The notes under the pieces: generated by a model | The model's input: the letters and a program-made list of their open reading frames with translations, nothing else | What the model was told of the DNA's origin: nothing | Database searches by the model: none | Translations under genes and position numbers: made by a program | DNA from: Acholoe squamosa | Taxonomy: Eukaryota > Annelida > Polychaeta > Phyllodocida > Polynoidae | Length of the DNA stretch: 64,000 nucleotides | Direction: 5' to 3' | NCBI GenBank assembly: GCA_949317995.1 | Contig: OX439044.1 | Span: 17,322,641-17,386,640, forward strand | Shown here: piece after piece, positions 1 to 13,199 of the stretch | How the letters are laid out: the number at the start of each line of letters is the position of its first letter | How positions within the stretch are numbered: the stretch's first letter is position 1

Positions 1-2982
1 CTGCCTCCTCCCAGCACCCCCCCCCCCCCCACACACACTTACTCATCCCTCTTCCTCCAGCGTCTGCCACTACCCACTTTAAGGCTCATTGCTTACCGAT
101 TTCTGGCTGCTCCAGCCTCCACCCATCCTTGATCTTAGGCGTACTGTTGGTGAAGAATGCATTGAAACAGGTGTGCAGGTGTACCTATACTACCCCATAC
201 CTGTCATTCACAGTTTTCTCCTACATTATTTCTAATAGTCCATGTATGCGACCTGCACATTTCTACCTTCCCACCTATTTGTAAACATTTGCTCAAGAAG
301 CATGTAATAACAATGAACCCATTGGACCCACAACCATTGCTCCATCTTTTTTAACTGCTCTTAGAACAATGTGAACGGGCATTGGAAAATTCACTTTTTT
401 ACACGTCATGCGTTACACACTGCTGCAACGAAGGAGTGGCCGTCAGGCAAGTCATTGTTTCAGCGACCATACATAGGTGGCACCACCTACCAACATTGCG
501 CCTGTACAGAAAATAATTGCCTATTGCCGCTAGTTTGCAGTGGTTAAACAGAGGCCTTGCTAACCCAGTGTATAAACGTTTTATTCTATTACGTTTTTGC
601 CCCCATTTTCTCGCCCATTCTTCTTTTATATAGACAATAAAAACGCAAAAGGGGTTTAAAGTTCCCTGAGTCTATGACCACAGGCCACTACCATTGCCAG
701 GACTACTGACACTATATAACTATATATAAAATATGTCTCTCATCAGGAGTTCCTTTCTAAGAATGCCCCTTGTACGAATACAGTGCCCAGTGCCCAGGTA
801 TGACGTTGAAGGGTCCCCAATAATCCCTTTGTAGGAACACGACTGCTGCTTTTATTTCATGGTCACATTCTTCAAACTCCTCCTTGTGCCTATCCAACAT
901 GCGCTCCCTCTGTAGCAGACTTTTCCACACACAGACGCACACATGGAGACCACTGCACCACAGTTAGTTGGGTACTTGTATTCCCGGGCGCACCCACCGT
1001 CCGTAGACAAGTATTCTGTCGCGCCCCACCCATCGATCACCCAATATGATTATAGTCAGGGCCCCGAGAGCACCCTGCTCTCACTTCTTGTCGCTGTCGG
1101 CGGCGCCAGTGCTTGGAGGGGCACTGGAGGAGAGGAAGGAGGGATGGGAGGAAGGGGGGAACGGTCAAGCACCGGCCTCCCTCGGGGGAAATAGGCGAAG
1201 TGGCTGTACGACGTGGGCCCTCTGGTTGGCCCATCCCCGTCCAAGCTCCCTACGTCATGGACGGGTTCTTGCTTGGTATGTCCCCAGAATAAAATCCTTC
1301 TGTTGTACGGACAGTTCAAACAAGCCCTGTTTTAAGCCCTCTGCAGGGGGACTGTGCTAAGTTAGTCTAACTATCCCATACCAGTAAACCCAATATAAGT
1401 GACTTTATATTTTGCTTGAAGAGAACCATAGCTTGATTAGATATGGCTTCGCATCAGATTCGTAGTGGCCTCATGCCCAGACACAGGAGGAACCTTGCTC
1501 TCACATCAGGATGAGGCCTTGTGCAGAGTACAGCCACTTCTCCAGGGTCATACTGAAGTATGGGAGTGGGGCTGTACTGGAAGAAGCAATGCTGGAGGGT
1601 GTGACTCCTGTAAGGTGTTGGAGGTGATTCATACTTCCACATGGAGTGGGAGGCATGCTGATTAGGGGGTGGGGGAAGGACAAGGGGGAGGTGGCTGTGT
1701 ATGACCACCTCCTCTACCAATGTACCCACTCCCATTCTGTATGGTTAATGGGAACGGCCAATATAAATGTGGGAGGCCTGAAGCCACTATGTATTAGACA
1801 GCAAGGTCGCAATCTTGGAGGACAGATTCCTGGAATGTGTGGGTAGCAAGTTTCTGGTCATAAGGAAAGCTGAAGAAACATTGCCAAGAAATTGGATGAA
1901 AAGCTTTCTATACAAACTTTCTACAATGTCCATCGAAACTAAATACACTTGTCAAAATGCAGGAAACACAGGTATTAATGTCAAGGGGAAAATATTGGAA
2001 TACATCATAATGCTGAAGTTGCAGGGATTATGAATTTATCGTTGTTCTTGTCTGCGGCCTACATTTGGAGAAATGTCTATAGTGCGAACTGGCCGCTGCC
2101 CAATTTTTATTCATATTTCTGTCACAGAGCATAAACCACGGTTCCTTTGGCAGAGGGCATGTACCCTAATGTATGAAACACGTCCCCTATGGCCACAATA
2201 TTCCCACTTCACTCCATTTCCCCAACTCCCTCGCCCACATTCACCCCACCCCTACCTACAAACCAACATACCGGGAATGTAGCGACCCGCCCCCACATGA
2301 TCAAGTCGTCGCCTGGGACCACTTCCGGTCAACGGCTCGTCGAAGGGAGAGGGTGAATGGGATAGGGTGTAGGGAGGGGTGCTATTTATAACGATGTATT
2401 CAGAGGGTCAGGGAAAGAGCAGATAGGTTGTCCAGAGGGGAGTAGGTCGGGTAGTAGTAATGCAGTGGGGAAGGAAGGATATATGAAGGAAAGGGATTTT
2501 CTTAGATGAGCAGAATATGGTGCAGTGCTTAGCAAAGAGATATTAAGGATATAGCAGCATATGTTAAGCTATGAAAGAAAGGTCATCAAAAGGAAATTTC
2601 ATACTAATAATACATGAGTATTCATGAAAAAGGGCTAAGATATTAGAATCTAGGAAAAGAGTTATCACAAATGTGAGGAAGAAGAAATAGCATTGGCTGA
2701 TAGTGGGAGAGGAGGGTAACTAAGGATGGGGGTCACTAGTGTATCCTGATAGAACCGATGGCAGCTCTCTGGTTATGTTCTGGTATAGTGAGCGAGTAGG
2801 TAGGAGTGGTTGGGGTGAGGAGTGCTATGTACTGGAAATAGAAATGGTGGGTGGTATACACTATACAGAATTCAGTGGGTGTCCAACTGAATGGCCGCAC
2901 GGGTCAGGACACGCACTGTATGTTTGTGTTTATGGTAGAAGCCACCCTGGAAGCCACTTAGCTAATGGACACCACCAAAATG

Positions 2983-3034
2983 GTGCTAGAGGTGGTGCTG
3001 ATGATGATGGTGGTGGTGGTGGTGGTGGTGCTGC
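2983..3034. repeat. (GGT)n/(GAT)n triplet microsatellite
   Basis: GGTGGTGCTGATGATGATGG runs into seven or so GGT units. The Gly/Ala/Asp-rich tail of the open frame crossing it is a translation of this tract and is not evidence for a protein. Confidence 0.8.
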
Positions 3035-3384
3035 CTGAGGTGCGGGTGTTTCAAGGAGTACAACGTCCTTTACTCCATCTATCCTCACCTCAACCCTAAA
3101 TCCCAACCCATGACTGGGATTAGTGAAGTGTTTCCAGTCGGGTTAGAGTGCACGAGTGTTAACAGTTGTTAATCTAGTGTGTAGTAACTTGGCTATCTCT
3201 AGCTGCAGTCGCGTGTTGCATACAAGTTGGACTATCTATTGTTTAGCTTATCTTCTGTATCTATGTTAAGCTGTGGAGACTGAAGTGCCACCGCGTGAAT
3301 AAACATGTATACCGTATGCTCGCCATTTTCAAATTAATGATTGATATCGTGTCCCTTCCCTCCATTTTGATGCAAGGTTTCACT

Positions 3385-3393
3385 GAGCAGCTC
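3385..3393. promoter_or_regulatory. GAGCAGCTC palindrome, first copy
   Basis: TGAGCAGCTCA context. This is the first of 13 exact GAGC[A/T]GCTC copies; the others begin at 6502, 6544, 9998, 21660, 22982, 23488, 25116, 26975, 28009, 30689, 33478 and 48004. The function is unknown. A protein-binding palindrome or the relic of a small repeat family are both possible. Confidence 0.4.
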
Positions 3394-3993
3394 AGACTGA
3401 CATCAGCTCATTTAAATTCAAGTTAACTTGAAGTTAGGTGAAGCCAATCTCGATCACCTCACGGTGTGGGTTAGTGAACTTAAATCGATATATTCCCATT
3501 GAACCTCTGGGAAGCTCCAGGCTTTTTCACCAAAAAAGTTTAGATTTCCTTTTTAGGTGACATGTGTTTTCTTCTTCTCAAGTTGGCAGTGATTTTAAAC
3601 AAATTGGATTTGTGAGAATGTTGCACGTTCCCAAACCCTTGAACCAGTCTTAATTGGATAGAGGCTTGTTGCCCCCGTTCCGGTTCTCCGCTGTCGAGTC
3701 CAGGCCACAGTGGTGTATATGGATCATGATAGCGTCTGTGAATGTGTAACGAAAGTGGGATATTATTAAACAAGCAGAACCTGTTTTAATAGCAATAGAT
3801 AGTAAAATACATAGTAAAAGTCTCATAGGTCGACATATGGAGGAAAGGGAAAGGAGACATCATTAGAGGAGTGAGGAGTGAAACACAAGAAATGACATGG
3901 GTAGGAAATAAGAAATAAAAAGAAACAGTAAGTGAAACAGTAAAGATGGGCGATCTATGGAGTGGAAGTTGATGGAGTGAGAGGATAGCAGCA

Positions 3994-4446
3994 GTAGATA
4001 AAGTAGAGATAAGGGTAACAGGTCGTTTCAGACCCAAAGTCATTTCAGACCCAGTCATTTCAGACCCATGGTCATATCAGACCCAAGTCATTAGGACCCA
4101 TGTCCATTTCAGACCCAAGTCATTTTGGACCCATATGACATGTCTTACATCACAAACCCTCCCCCTGGCCTACTCCGGCGGTGCCTGCAGCCCCCCTCCC
4201 ACATTCCAAGCTGGTCACTGGATTGGCTCCAATGAAACGTGCGGTGAGGCCACTACTGGACCACCCTTCTGGATCCGCCCCTGACTAGTGTTTCATGCTG
4301 ACTCTATTCATGCATTATGCAGGCTCTAATTGAGTCTATGGGTCTGAAATGACCTGGATCTGAAATGACCATGGGTCTGAAATGACTATGGGTCTGAAAT
4401 GACCGGGTCTGAAATGACTTGTATTCGTAGATAAAGTAGAGATAAG
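3994..4446. mobile_element. Foldback (inverted tandem-repeat) element with 20-bp flanking duplication
   Basis: The left arm (about 4026-4136) is a run of roughly 16-bp units of the type TTTCAGACCCAAGTCA. The right arm (about 4337-4420) carries the reverse complement (GGGTCTGAAATGAC), so the arms can form a long imperfect stem. The core of about 200 bp contains CTGGATCCGCCCCTG at 4269-4283, which resembles the right terminus of a hAT-type MITE. The sequence GTAGATAAAGTAGAGATAAG occurs at 3994-4013 and again at 4427-4446, immediately outside the arms. I read it as a target-site or template duplication, although 20 bp is long for a cut-and-paste element. No coding capacity is seen. Gene conversion or a segmental event could also have produced the flanks. 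Confidence 0.75.
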
Positions 4447-5935
4447 TAAAGGCACTGCTGTGGCAGAAACCAGATCCCTATAATGACAGCTTCAAAAATG
4501 TCATTGCCATCAATCAGCACCCCACTCCTCCTGTAGCCTCCATCTGATCACCCCTTCCCCAGGTGGCGCCAGATGTAGTGTGCCGCCCGCACACCAGGTG
4601 TCACATGATGCCTTGTCGTTCTACCATACGCCACATGGGGGCGGGTGGGTGTTTGTAGGGTGTGTGTCGTTAACATGTGCTCAGTGGTGGTTCGGGTGTC
4701 ATGGTGTTAATAGTTTAGTCGCTATCAGCGCAGTCACGCCATACGTACATGCTGTTTTCCTTTGAATCTGATGTTACAGAATGCTGGCGCACAGGGGCTG
4801 ATTCGTCAGATAAAAATTGAGAAAACAAATGAGCCTCCTGTGTTTACGAGTAAAATTGTTAATTGGTCCAGGGGATTCTCTGAATCTATATTGAGGTTCC
4901 AGGATCTTTAGTAGGGGGCACCATTGCTTGGTCTGATACCTAGAGAATAGGCCTGAGCAGAGAGATAGGCCTGAGCACTGCTAACAGCCAGCATTATGGG
5001 TACTTCTCTTTGTTAACTTGAAAAGCGAGTTTTTAGGAGACACCCTGGGGCCCTGCATTTTCAGTCATTTTGGTGGTGCGAATAAGTTTAAAAAAAGATG
5101 GAAATTTTGTATATAAGAGGCAGAATTACTTAATGAATTTGTAGTGTCATTAAAGTAGGAGTCTTGCAGGAAAAGGTATTCAATTACAAAGTTTTGTAAA
5201 TTTTGAGAAATTGTCAATATTGTACAGACTCAGTTGGTTGGCAGCCATAAGACACTTTTTGCCTCCAATGGTGAAGGTATATGATGTTGATCCATGTGTC
5301 AACTTTCCAGCCTTTATTGGCAATGTGGTGTGAATAGCACGGTTTCGGTGGGAGTTATGCGAATAGTGGCTTGGTGGTGCGAATAACCTGGGTGAGGGAG
5401 TGCTGATGCAACAGGATGAGTGCACAACTCATGGGAGCCAATCACAGGCTTTTCACTTTTCGAGTTAACAGCACTTTACATTGCTACATTATATTTTCTA
5501 TATGATATCTACCAAGCAGAGCACACAAAGAGTCTGAATTTAAGACGCTTTCGCAGAAGTCCTTGAGCCTTTTGTGTTTCAATGCACAACGCCCCCTGGC
5601 TTCTATATATTGTATTACATGAGGTGCCTCCCTGCCAATTTACCACTGTCCTCCTCACCCTCTCTCAGGTGAGTGATTCAAGATCTAACCTTGTAACCAA
5701 TCACTGCCCTCAGGTGCATAGAAACTCCTTTTATCATGGCCCTTTTTTTTTTTGCATAAGCCCTACCATAAAAGACAAACCTACGAGGAGGAGAGTGATG
5801 ACCTGGTCAACGATTGACTCTCAGCGTGAAGAGTGATGATGCAGACCACACAGGCCGAACATCTGACCCCATGACCTACGGATCGACACGCTAATTGGCT
5901 GATTTGTAAATGGTCTTTATCTAGGTACGCTAGGT
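4447..5935. other. Spacer, no gene recognised
   Basis: AT-rich, low-complexity sequence. The open frames at 4580-4765, 5180-5425 and 5582-5836 are short and show no family motif. Nothing beyond isolated homopolymer runs is visible. Confidence 0.5.
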
Positions 5936-6370
5936 TCAACCCCTAACAACAACCCCACAGTGGAACCTCCCCTCAGCCTCCGCCGCCATCTCCCCACTTA
6001 CAGAGTGGAGCCCTCTCTGGTCAAAGGGGGCGGCCGCGCCTGATTTGCCAAGGTCCGGCCGGAGACGCCCAAAGACGGTCGGAGAGGACCAAGTCTTTAT
6101 CCTATCGGACCCCTGGCGGTTTATTACATGACCTTCTATGGAAAGGCAATTTGGGCTGCGGCCGCCCCCTTGGCTCATTCTTATTCCGACCACTGGTATC
6201 GAGCGTGCTCGGGTTATCGCGGCTTGGCCTGTAATTTGCTGCTTGTTGCTGGTAGCTGGCGCGTATCTGCACGGCCCTGATTGGCCAATCTGACTAGCCT
6301 CGATCCCATTAGACACTGGTCGTTAGGTGGAGGCCGCAATAATCTCGACCCCGCGCGTCCAGTTGTTGAA
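5936..6370 (-). promoter_or_regulatory. CpG-dense promoter-like block with palindromic CCAAT site
   Basis: This block is clearly richer in G+C and CpG than its surroundings and contains two NotI-type GCGGCCGC sequences. GATTGGCCAATC at 6279-6290 is a perfect 12-bp palindrome presenting a CCAAT box on both strands. On the minus strand an ATG at 5989-5987 begins a short frame starting MAAEAEGRFHC, which has the look of a first-exon start, but it stops at 5936 and I see no convincing GTRAGT donor. The minus-strand frame across the block (5936-6316, 126 codons) is probably kept open by low TA content. The promoter role is inferred. Confidence 0.4.
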
Positions 6371-8835
6371 AATAAACAAGAGTTGGTCTCGTCGGGTGTG
6401 GTTGTAAACGACAGATGGGTGTGTGTATTGGGTTGTGTTGGGTTTGGTGTGGGCGGCCACTGATCACCGAGCTACTCCTTGTATTGACGGGCTCCATAAG
6501 TGAGCTGCTCCCTGTCTTTGTGAGACTGACCTACTCCTGTAATGAGCTGCTCTGTAGGTATATATATACCTTCAGGTTCTGTAGGGTCACTGCACTGAGC
6601 CACTGAATGTAGGTACATGGACACACGATACGTTTTCTATACTGACTTAGCAGGATAATTTGATAGGTCTTATCAGTAGAACTTGCTGGTAACAAGCTCC
6701 AGCAATGGCCGCGCCCCTGCTACCTCGGAATAGTGACATGTTTTCCAAAATGATATAATACAGAAACGAAGACTGTCCTGTGTATGTTTCAGTACTGCAT
6801 CTTTGGAGCGTGCCCTCATTTTTTCCCCCTGTGTGTGTGTGTGTGGGGGGGGGGGGGGTCTTGTGTCGGGCACATGGTCAAGCAACACAAACTTCCAACC
6901 CAAGTGTGTAACATCCGGCGTTGATCCCCTCCTTCGTCGTTTTGACGTCATCGCTGGTGTCGTTTGTAGCGTTTCTGTGGATTAGGCCAGTTGTCTGTGA
7001 TCCGTGCTCAATCATTCTGGAACAATGGAGACCATCATGGCCCCACCTTCAACAACTCCCCGCCTACCCATCTCCCAACCGGTTTTGTACTCACGATTTT
7101 GCCTCCCAATTTACAAATTTACGATCGCTTGTTCTTCTCTCTGAGAGTGAGAGGCACGTCACTGGACGCACGGTTCCGCAATTTGTATGGTTTGATTGTG
7201 GTGCCAAGCCTACTCTTAGACTAGTCACTCCCTCTTAAGTAACCTGTCGCCGTCTTCCCTAGAAACAGTGGATAATAGGAAAATGCAAAGACAACTTTCG
7301 CGATGGACTTGACCAGGCTCAGTTTATTTGGTGATAGGGCTTTTGGAACTCGTTATGACTATGGAATTTCATAAATGAAATACGAAAATCAGGCGGTTCA
7401 GCAAATTTGGGAAATAAGGGTCGGGGATAAAGTGAAAAGGATATAGTAAAAGGAAAGATAAAATCCATTGAAAGGAAGGTGTTAGGCTAATGATAAATGT
7501 GCCTATCTGCTCATGATAAATTGCTTTTACATTCAGATTGGTTTTTATCAGACTCTCACAATGGCCCCTGTTGCCTGCATTGGTCTACGTATGTTTATGT
7601 ATCCTGTGGCATTACCAGGAAATAACGTCTGCTTGACTGCTTACTTAATTGAAAACCATTTTCATAAAGGCATAGTGACTAAGAAAAAAAGAAACTTTTC
7701 AAGCCATATAGAAGAAAAATGAGCGGCCACTACAAATGGATAATCTGTGTGCCCTTACAGGGGCATCCTAGTCGCGTGGCTGCTCAGCTAGGACTATGCA
7801 CAGAGAGTGGTAGGCAGACTGTGTACAGCAATGAGTAACAGACCCAGTCTGTCAAGACAGATTGTGTCAGCGAGCAGGCAATGGAAGGCAGTGCTCAGGA
7901 GGTAAACCCACCACCCAATGGTTCCCCCACACATAGCCTATACTGGCCTCCAGGGTTTGGGCAGGGCTACATGACCACGTAACATGAAAGCTAATGCTGA
8001 TCCTAGTGTGTCGGCTTAAGGTCCCACCTCCACCCTGGAGGAGGGGGTCCTTGTGTACCAGCCGGACATGGATGTGACATACATCCCCACCAAGACACGC
8101 GAACACAATTGACGCCCACCTCGCCCACCAAAAGATTGCCAGTAAGAAGTGGGTGTCTGTCTTCATGTCAGCTTAGTAGAGCCAAGTTTAATTCTACCAC
8201 TGTTGGACCCAGTCCCAGAGTCTTGTCTGCTCAGCGATTACTGTCAGGGCGGTTTGGACACTAAGATCGCCCCTTCCTCCCAGTAACGACACTAATTGAT
8301 GGTATGTAATTTCCCTCAGACTTCAGGCAATCGCTAATCTGCCTCCAAGATCTAGTAGAGCTCGGCCTCGTCAAATCAGATGCGCATTATGGGTTGATCC
8401 TGTAATGCATTTATCGTAGTAGTTAGGTCGCCTTGTGCTGTTGATGTACTGTGTAGGGCCTCGATCTGCAGTGAAGCATTCAGGAAAGGAAATATCAACA
8501 GAGACTGAATGCCAAACTTGGGAGCGTAAAAATAACGAGATTGAAAATGGACAGATGTACCCAATTTCCCCCATGAGTCACTCTATCACATACCTGACAT
8601 TATTGGTCAGTGCTTATTATTTAGGTGGTGAGGGAAATATGAACAGTTGATCGTAGACAGACTATACCACCCCCCCCCCTCACCCCACATGGGGCACACT
8701 TCAATTGCAACGATTCTCAGGTCATAATTACAACCCCCGGTAATCGAGGGAAATCTAATTACCCAGGTATGCGATAAGCAGGGGTGGTGCATGGACTTAA
8801 TGCCTGGTGGAGGGGATTTCATTTTCCGGCTTTAG
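6371..8835. other. Spacer, no gene recognised
   Basis: Two GAGCTGCTC palindromes (6502-6510, 6544-6552) sit 42 bp apart beside GAGCTACTCC at about 6470. A (GT)n/G-run lies at about 6830-6858 and a C-run at about 8671-8679. No open frame carries a recognisable domain. Confidence 0.5.
6502..6552. promoter_or_regulatory. Paired GAGCTGCTC palindromes
   Basis: Exact copies at 6502-6510 and 6544-6552, with degenerate relatives GAGCTACTC just upstream and GACCTACTCC between them. The arrangement resembles a cluster of binding sites, but no factor is assigned. Confidence 0.4.
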
Positions 8836-11800
8836 CCTAAGCCATTACATTTAGTAGGCAGTGAAGGAAAACCATGTACTAGGCCGTCATATCGGGTCGT
8901 ATTGTAGGATAATGGTATCTAGTTAAGGATGTCTCAGACTTTATGATAACCTCTAGAGGCTACAATAATGTCGCCAGACGTGCCTGTTGTGGCAAGGCTA
9001 AGACCATTGTGAGTTTATAAACAGAACTTTGTTACTTCGAGGAGAGCCCCCACTTTTGCACTTTTGAAAATCTAATGCCCTTTAGTCCAGAACCTAAATT
9101 AGAACACTTGATATTGTTATAGCTACACAGTATGGTCATACGGCGGTCTCGCTGAGTAAGCAAATGGTATTACATGTATACCAATAATTATATGTTTCTA
9201 GGAAACTATATGGGTAAACTTTACACACTGAGCGCCTAAGAGTGCCTTATAATTGTGTATGTGTATACGACACGGAACAATCTGTGTCCTCCCTTGTCAA
9301 TCTTTGTTGTACGTTCTCCATGTACCCAGGACAGTACTTAATTGCGAAACCATCCACCATTGGCGTACCATCTAATTAGGTCTGATATCTCTGTAAATAG
9401 ACTAGGATAACAGGGATAATGGCAATGTATCTTTGGTACAAGGAGCATATTGAACCCGTGCTGCTATAGCCAATACTGATGTGTGTATACAAACACTCGT
9501 CGAATTACCTTAATCTCAAGTCTATGCTGATGTTTTATCACAAACATAAAGATAAATGGAATAGAAGACCGGATGTATGTAGCATGATCGGAAGGTATTT
9601 AATTGTGTATTAGTAGTAGATATACAATAAGTTTTATGCAGGTTACATAATTATGTGGGCGTATGTGATACATAAACCATACTTTTCTATTTTTCTAACA
9701 ACCAAGTGTGGATTTTCTGTACATGTAATTGTAGCTTTCTCTTAGAATTGCTATGATAACTGTGCACAGTCTGAATGGTCTACAACCCATTCTTCTTTAT
9801 CGTGACACAAGGGAGTGCCACACATTCATTGCCATGTCCCTAATTAGTTGACTTTTCTTGTGAATATCATCCCCATCTCTGTATAGTGTAGACATTCTGC
9901 ACCAGTGACAACCGTTTACAGCACCCTTTCACACGGAGCTCATTAAAATTGCTCCCTCATGTATTATGAGCTAGATTCAATAATGAGTAGCTCAGAGGAG
10001 CAGCTCATAGAGCAGGTTCTGTAGGGGGAGGGAAGGGAGGGAGCAGGACCACCAGCTCCACCACTGTTTGGTCGCACCCTCTTTGATTTTGAATCAATAC
10101 CCTATGAATAGTATCATTTCCTCTGCTAACACCTCCACTAACGTCCCTCTCCTCTCCTACCTCCTCCACTTTGGAACCTATGGACTCCACACTAGGTTAA
10201 AAGAACCTATTCCTGCCTGCCTTCGATTAAGCATGATCATTCTTGTGGCCCTGTTTTCTTTACTGCTTGAACAGGCTTTGAAGATGTCATTTAAAAATTG
10301 TGAGATGGGGGTATGATTGGGGTGCTGCTGTTGAGATTGTCTATTTAACACAATGATAAGCATGTAATAATTAGTGCCTACGGCGACGAGGCGCCTCGCA
10401 ATCAGGTATCTGTCAGTTCTTATTGCTTCCCCTGCTGAGAAGTGTGGCAATTACACCCTTGGCACAGTCAGAGGTAGCTTTGCCTTAAGTAGGCAATAGG
10501 GAGCCTAAGTCTCGCGATAAACCATGTCGTAAAAATATTTCTGATTTGGGAGAGTTCAAAGTATACACCCAGCTCAGATGACTTGTCATCTAGAGTGTCT
10601 AGATGGGTATAGGTAGCCATTTTGTGGAATCAGATGGTTGATACACCTAGATTGAATTCATGAGTAGTATAGTGAAATGTGCACCTGCGACATTATCAAT
10701 CATGTACATACAGTCCCTAAATCTTAAAGGCAACAATGCTTTTAAAGTCACATTATGACCCCCTAAACGGCGCTGCATGTGTGATGCTAGCTATCTAAAT
10801 CAGTGCTAAATAGAGGGCAATCAGCAGACAACCAGACATATGTAGTTGGCTAGTTAGGTGGACCTATGGAGGTCGTCGAGCTAATCGTGTCCTGCTAAAT
10901 CTTCCTAACGAAGCCTGGAGGGTGATTCTTAAAAACTCACGAAACAGAATTTCAATTTTCGTCAGGACACAAAGGTCATCAAATCAAGGCCTAATCAAAA
11001 TTATAACTGACATTTCTGCATACTATCTGCATAAAATAGGCATATTTACACTGGAAATCTATGATTATTTCAAAATATGGCTATCTTCTGTTTGTTGCCC
11101 AATGCATGACATGACCACAAAAGGATCGTCAGTTCTTTTAGAATTGCCCTCCTGAGAACAAAACGTTATATCATGCTGACCCATCTATGTAGTACACTAG
11201 TTCGTCACAGCTATAACATATATAGGTTCCTAGGTGAACAATTAACCTTGATTAGCTGTAGCACATAGGGGAAATGCACGGATTAGGTATAGGAAATCCA
11301 AAATCAATATAGATTATGGTGTATACTTCTATTGACAGATGGCCAATTGGTTGGTCTGATTCCAGCATACCAAGGTACAAAACAACTTTCCCCGTAGACA
11401 ACAATTACAAGAATTATACATAATACTGCATATAGACGGCTAGCTAGCGGAACAACGAGGAATAATTAGCGATCCAACAGAGAGAAAGAGGAATGGGAAA
11501 TTCTGTTTTTATGAAGATATTGATAGGAAGTATGAAAAAAGGTGCAAAACCTGTCCTGTGTGAGCTTCATATGCTAATTTGACATATTCTACACCTGATT
11601 TTTCATTTTGATAGAATGGTCCCCTGCTTAATACATTAGAAATTCAGTTTTATATGAAAACTAGCATTATCCTAAATACTCTTGACCCATCCTAACAAAG
11701 TGGTACTGAAGTCGCACATTTAGAAACCTAGATATAGGCTTCTCAAGTGGTATAGTGTCAAAAATATCAGATTTTCCAAAATTAATATTTTAGATTTGAA

Positions 11801-12520
11801 TATATGTTTTTAGAATCCTTGGTTGCCAGACTAAATTTAAGCCCTAAATACCTAAAATACATAGTTACATCTTTCACAGTTATGTAAAATTACATGGGAA
11901 TTATATAGGATTTATAAACTATCATATATCTAATATGTTAAATCTAATCGATTTCCAGTAAATTTGACTACATTAACTGTCAGAGAATTCCCAGAGGGCA
12001 ATGTGGTTCAAATATGCAAGTGTTATATACCCAATGAAAGCCCTTGATGTGCTTGATATGAATCTGCCAATATCTAATTCTATGTGCGACTTCCAAACCA
12101 CTTTGTAAGGATGGGTCACCCTTGACAAATTATTTATTATGTCATGAAAATAATATACGTCATATTCAAGATCTTGTTGTGTTTGCACCTCATCCCACGC
12201 CCACCAACATTCACATCGCCAGGAAGTAATTTGTTCTCGTCCTTTTAGAATATTAAGCTTATTAGGTTGTACATCTATACCATTTTAATCTTCAATTTCC
12301 CCCCTCGGATTACACCTTCCACCTGCACCATTGCTTAAACGTATCCCCCAGTGAATCCCTGGTGGTTTCCGATTTGGTTTGGTGAAGTTAGCTTTTCCCA
12401 ATGTGTTCCCTTCCCTATATTTCTATGGGTAGTTAAGTAAATAAATCAAGAAAATATTGACTAACAGTAATTTCTGCATGCTGGTTACCTTGCCACTGCA
12501 GGGCTTCATTGTAATGGTTT
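8836..12520. other. AT-rich, repeat-poor spacer
   Basis: Roughly 3.7 kb with no tandem repeat, no TIR pair and no protein-like open frame. Paired palindrome motifs (GAGTAGCTC 9985-9993, GAGCAGCTC 9998-10006) are the only internal structure noticed. Its lack of transposon scars beside repeat-rich neighbours could mean purifying selection on noncoding sequence, but sequence from one species cannot show this. Confidence 0.45.
9985..10006. promoter_or_regulatory. Tandem GAGTAGCTC / GAGCAGCTC
   Basis: A degenerate copy and an exact copy of the GAGCWGCTC palindrome lie 13 bp apart, followed by GAGCAGG at about 10011. This is one of the tightest clusters of the motif in the window. Confidence 0.4.
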
Positions 12521-12610
12521 CTATACTGGCTTCCTATCTACTAGCCACCACATTACTGAATGGTTTAATGATTTTCGCTTCATCAGTGGTTTTCTGTATA
12601 CTTATTACTA
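12521..12610. repeat. Isolated relative of the 18.4-19.2 kb minisatellite
   Basis: CTGGCTTCCT, CACATTACTGAA and GCTTCATCAGTGG appear here in the same order as in the degenerate left edge of the 48-bp array near 18.42 kb. This suggests an old dispersed copy about 6 kb from the main array. Similarity was judged by eye. Confidence 0.35.
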
Positions 12611-13199
12611 GATCTAGAATAACTTAATGAAAGCGTAGTGACATTCTGCATACTTACCATCTGACCACTGTATGGCCACATGATTGTATGTGATATATTG
12701 CATTTATTGACAGCATAACTAGTCGACCCTGGATACACATATCTACAAAGCTTTGTATCTTTGCCAAAATAACAGCTGAGGGGTGACTTAACTGATGTAG
12801 TCAATGGTTTCTGTGTATCCAAGGAATGGTTTTCTGGTCAGGCCATTACTCAGTCTGACCTAGATCCCAAACACTACCACCTCTATGTAAAGTAACCCAA
12901 CCAGACCTCTCATGCCCTCTACCCTACCCTAGTACCTCACCTCCTGATTCAGTAGGGTGTTACCAGAAGCCACTAGATCTGTTGTTGGCCTCAGGCTGAA
13001 CCCTTCCGCCAAGAGATAAAACCAAACCGCCTAATTCCCCTCCCACGCCAACCACTGTAGCCCATTTCCCAACCCTGTGGCTTCTGTGGCCAGTGGTCTT
13101 TTCCTTATTAATTAACTAATTAGGGGACCTCATTACGCCCACCTGCCCATTGTCACAACATGTCTACATAAAGCCCACCCCTAATACGCCGTGCTTCCT
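12611..13199. other. Spacer, no gene recognised
   Basis: C-rich on the plus strand from about 12840 to 13080. An AT palindrome-like stretch TTAATTAACTAATTAG lies near 13109, a sequence of homeodomain-site type. No coding signal was seen. Confidence 0.4.

Larger units (their letters stand above)
1..3980. other. Spacer, no gene recognised
   Basis: No open frame here has recognisable protein character; the short frames between about 940 and 1850 overlap in several frames and show no conserved motif. A C-run lies at about 17-30. The stretch around 1080-1200 is G-rich and purine-rich. A GGT/GAT triplet tract sits near 2983-3034. One copy of the GAGCAGCTC palindrome is at 3385-3393. Confidence 0.5.

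Noticed and set aside
9401-9421. TAGGATAACAGGGATAAT, close to the I-SceI recognition sequence
   Set aside because: It differs by one deleted and one inserted base; most likely coincidence.
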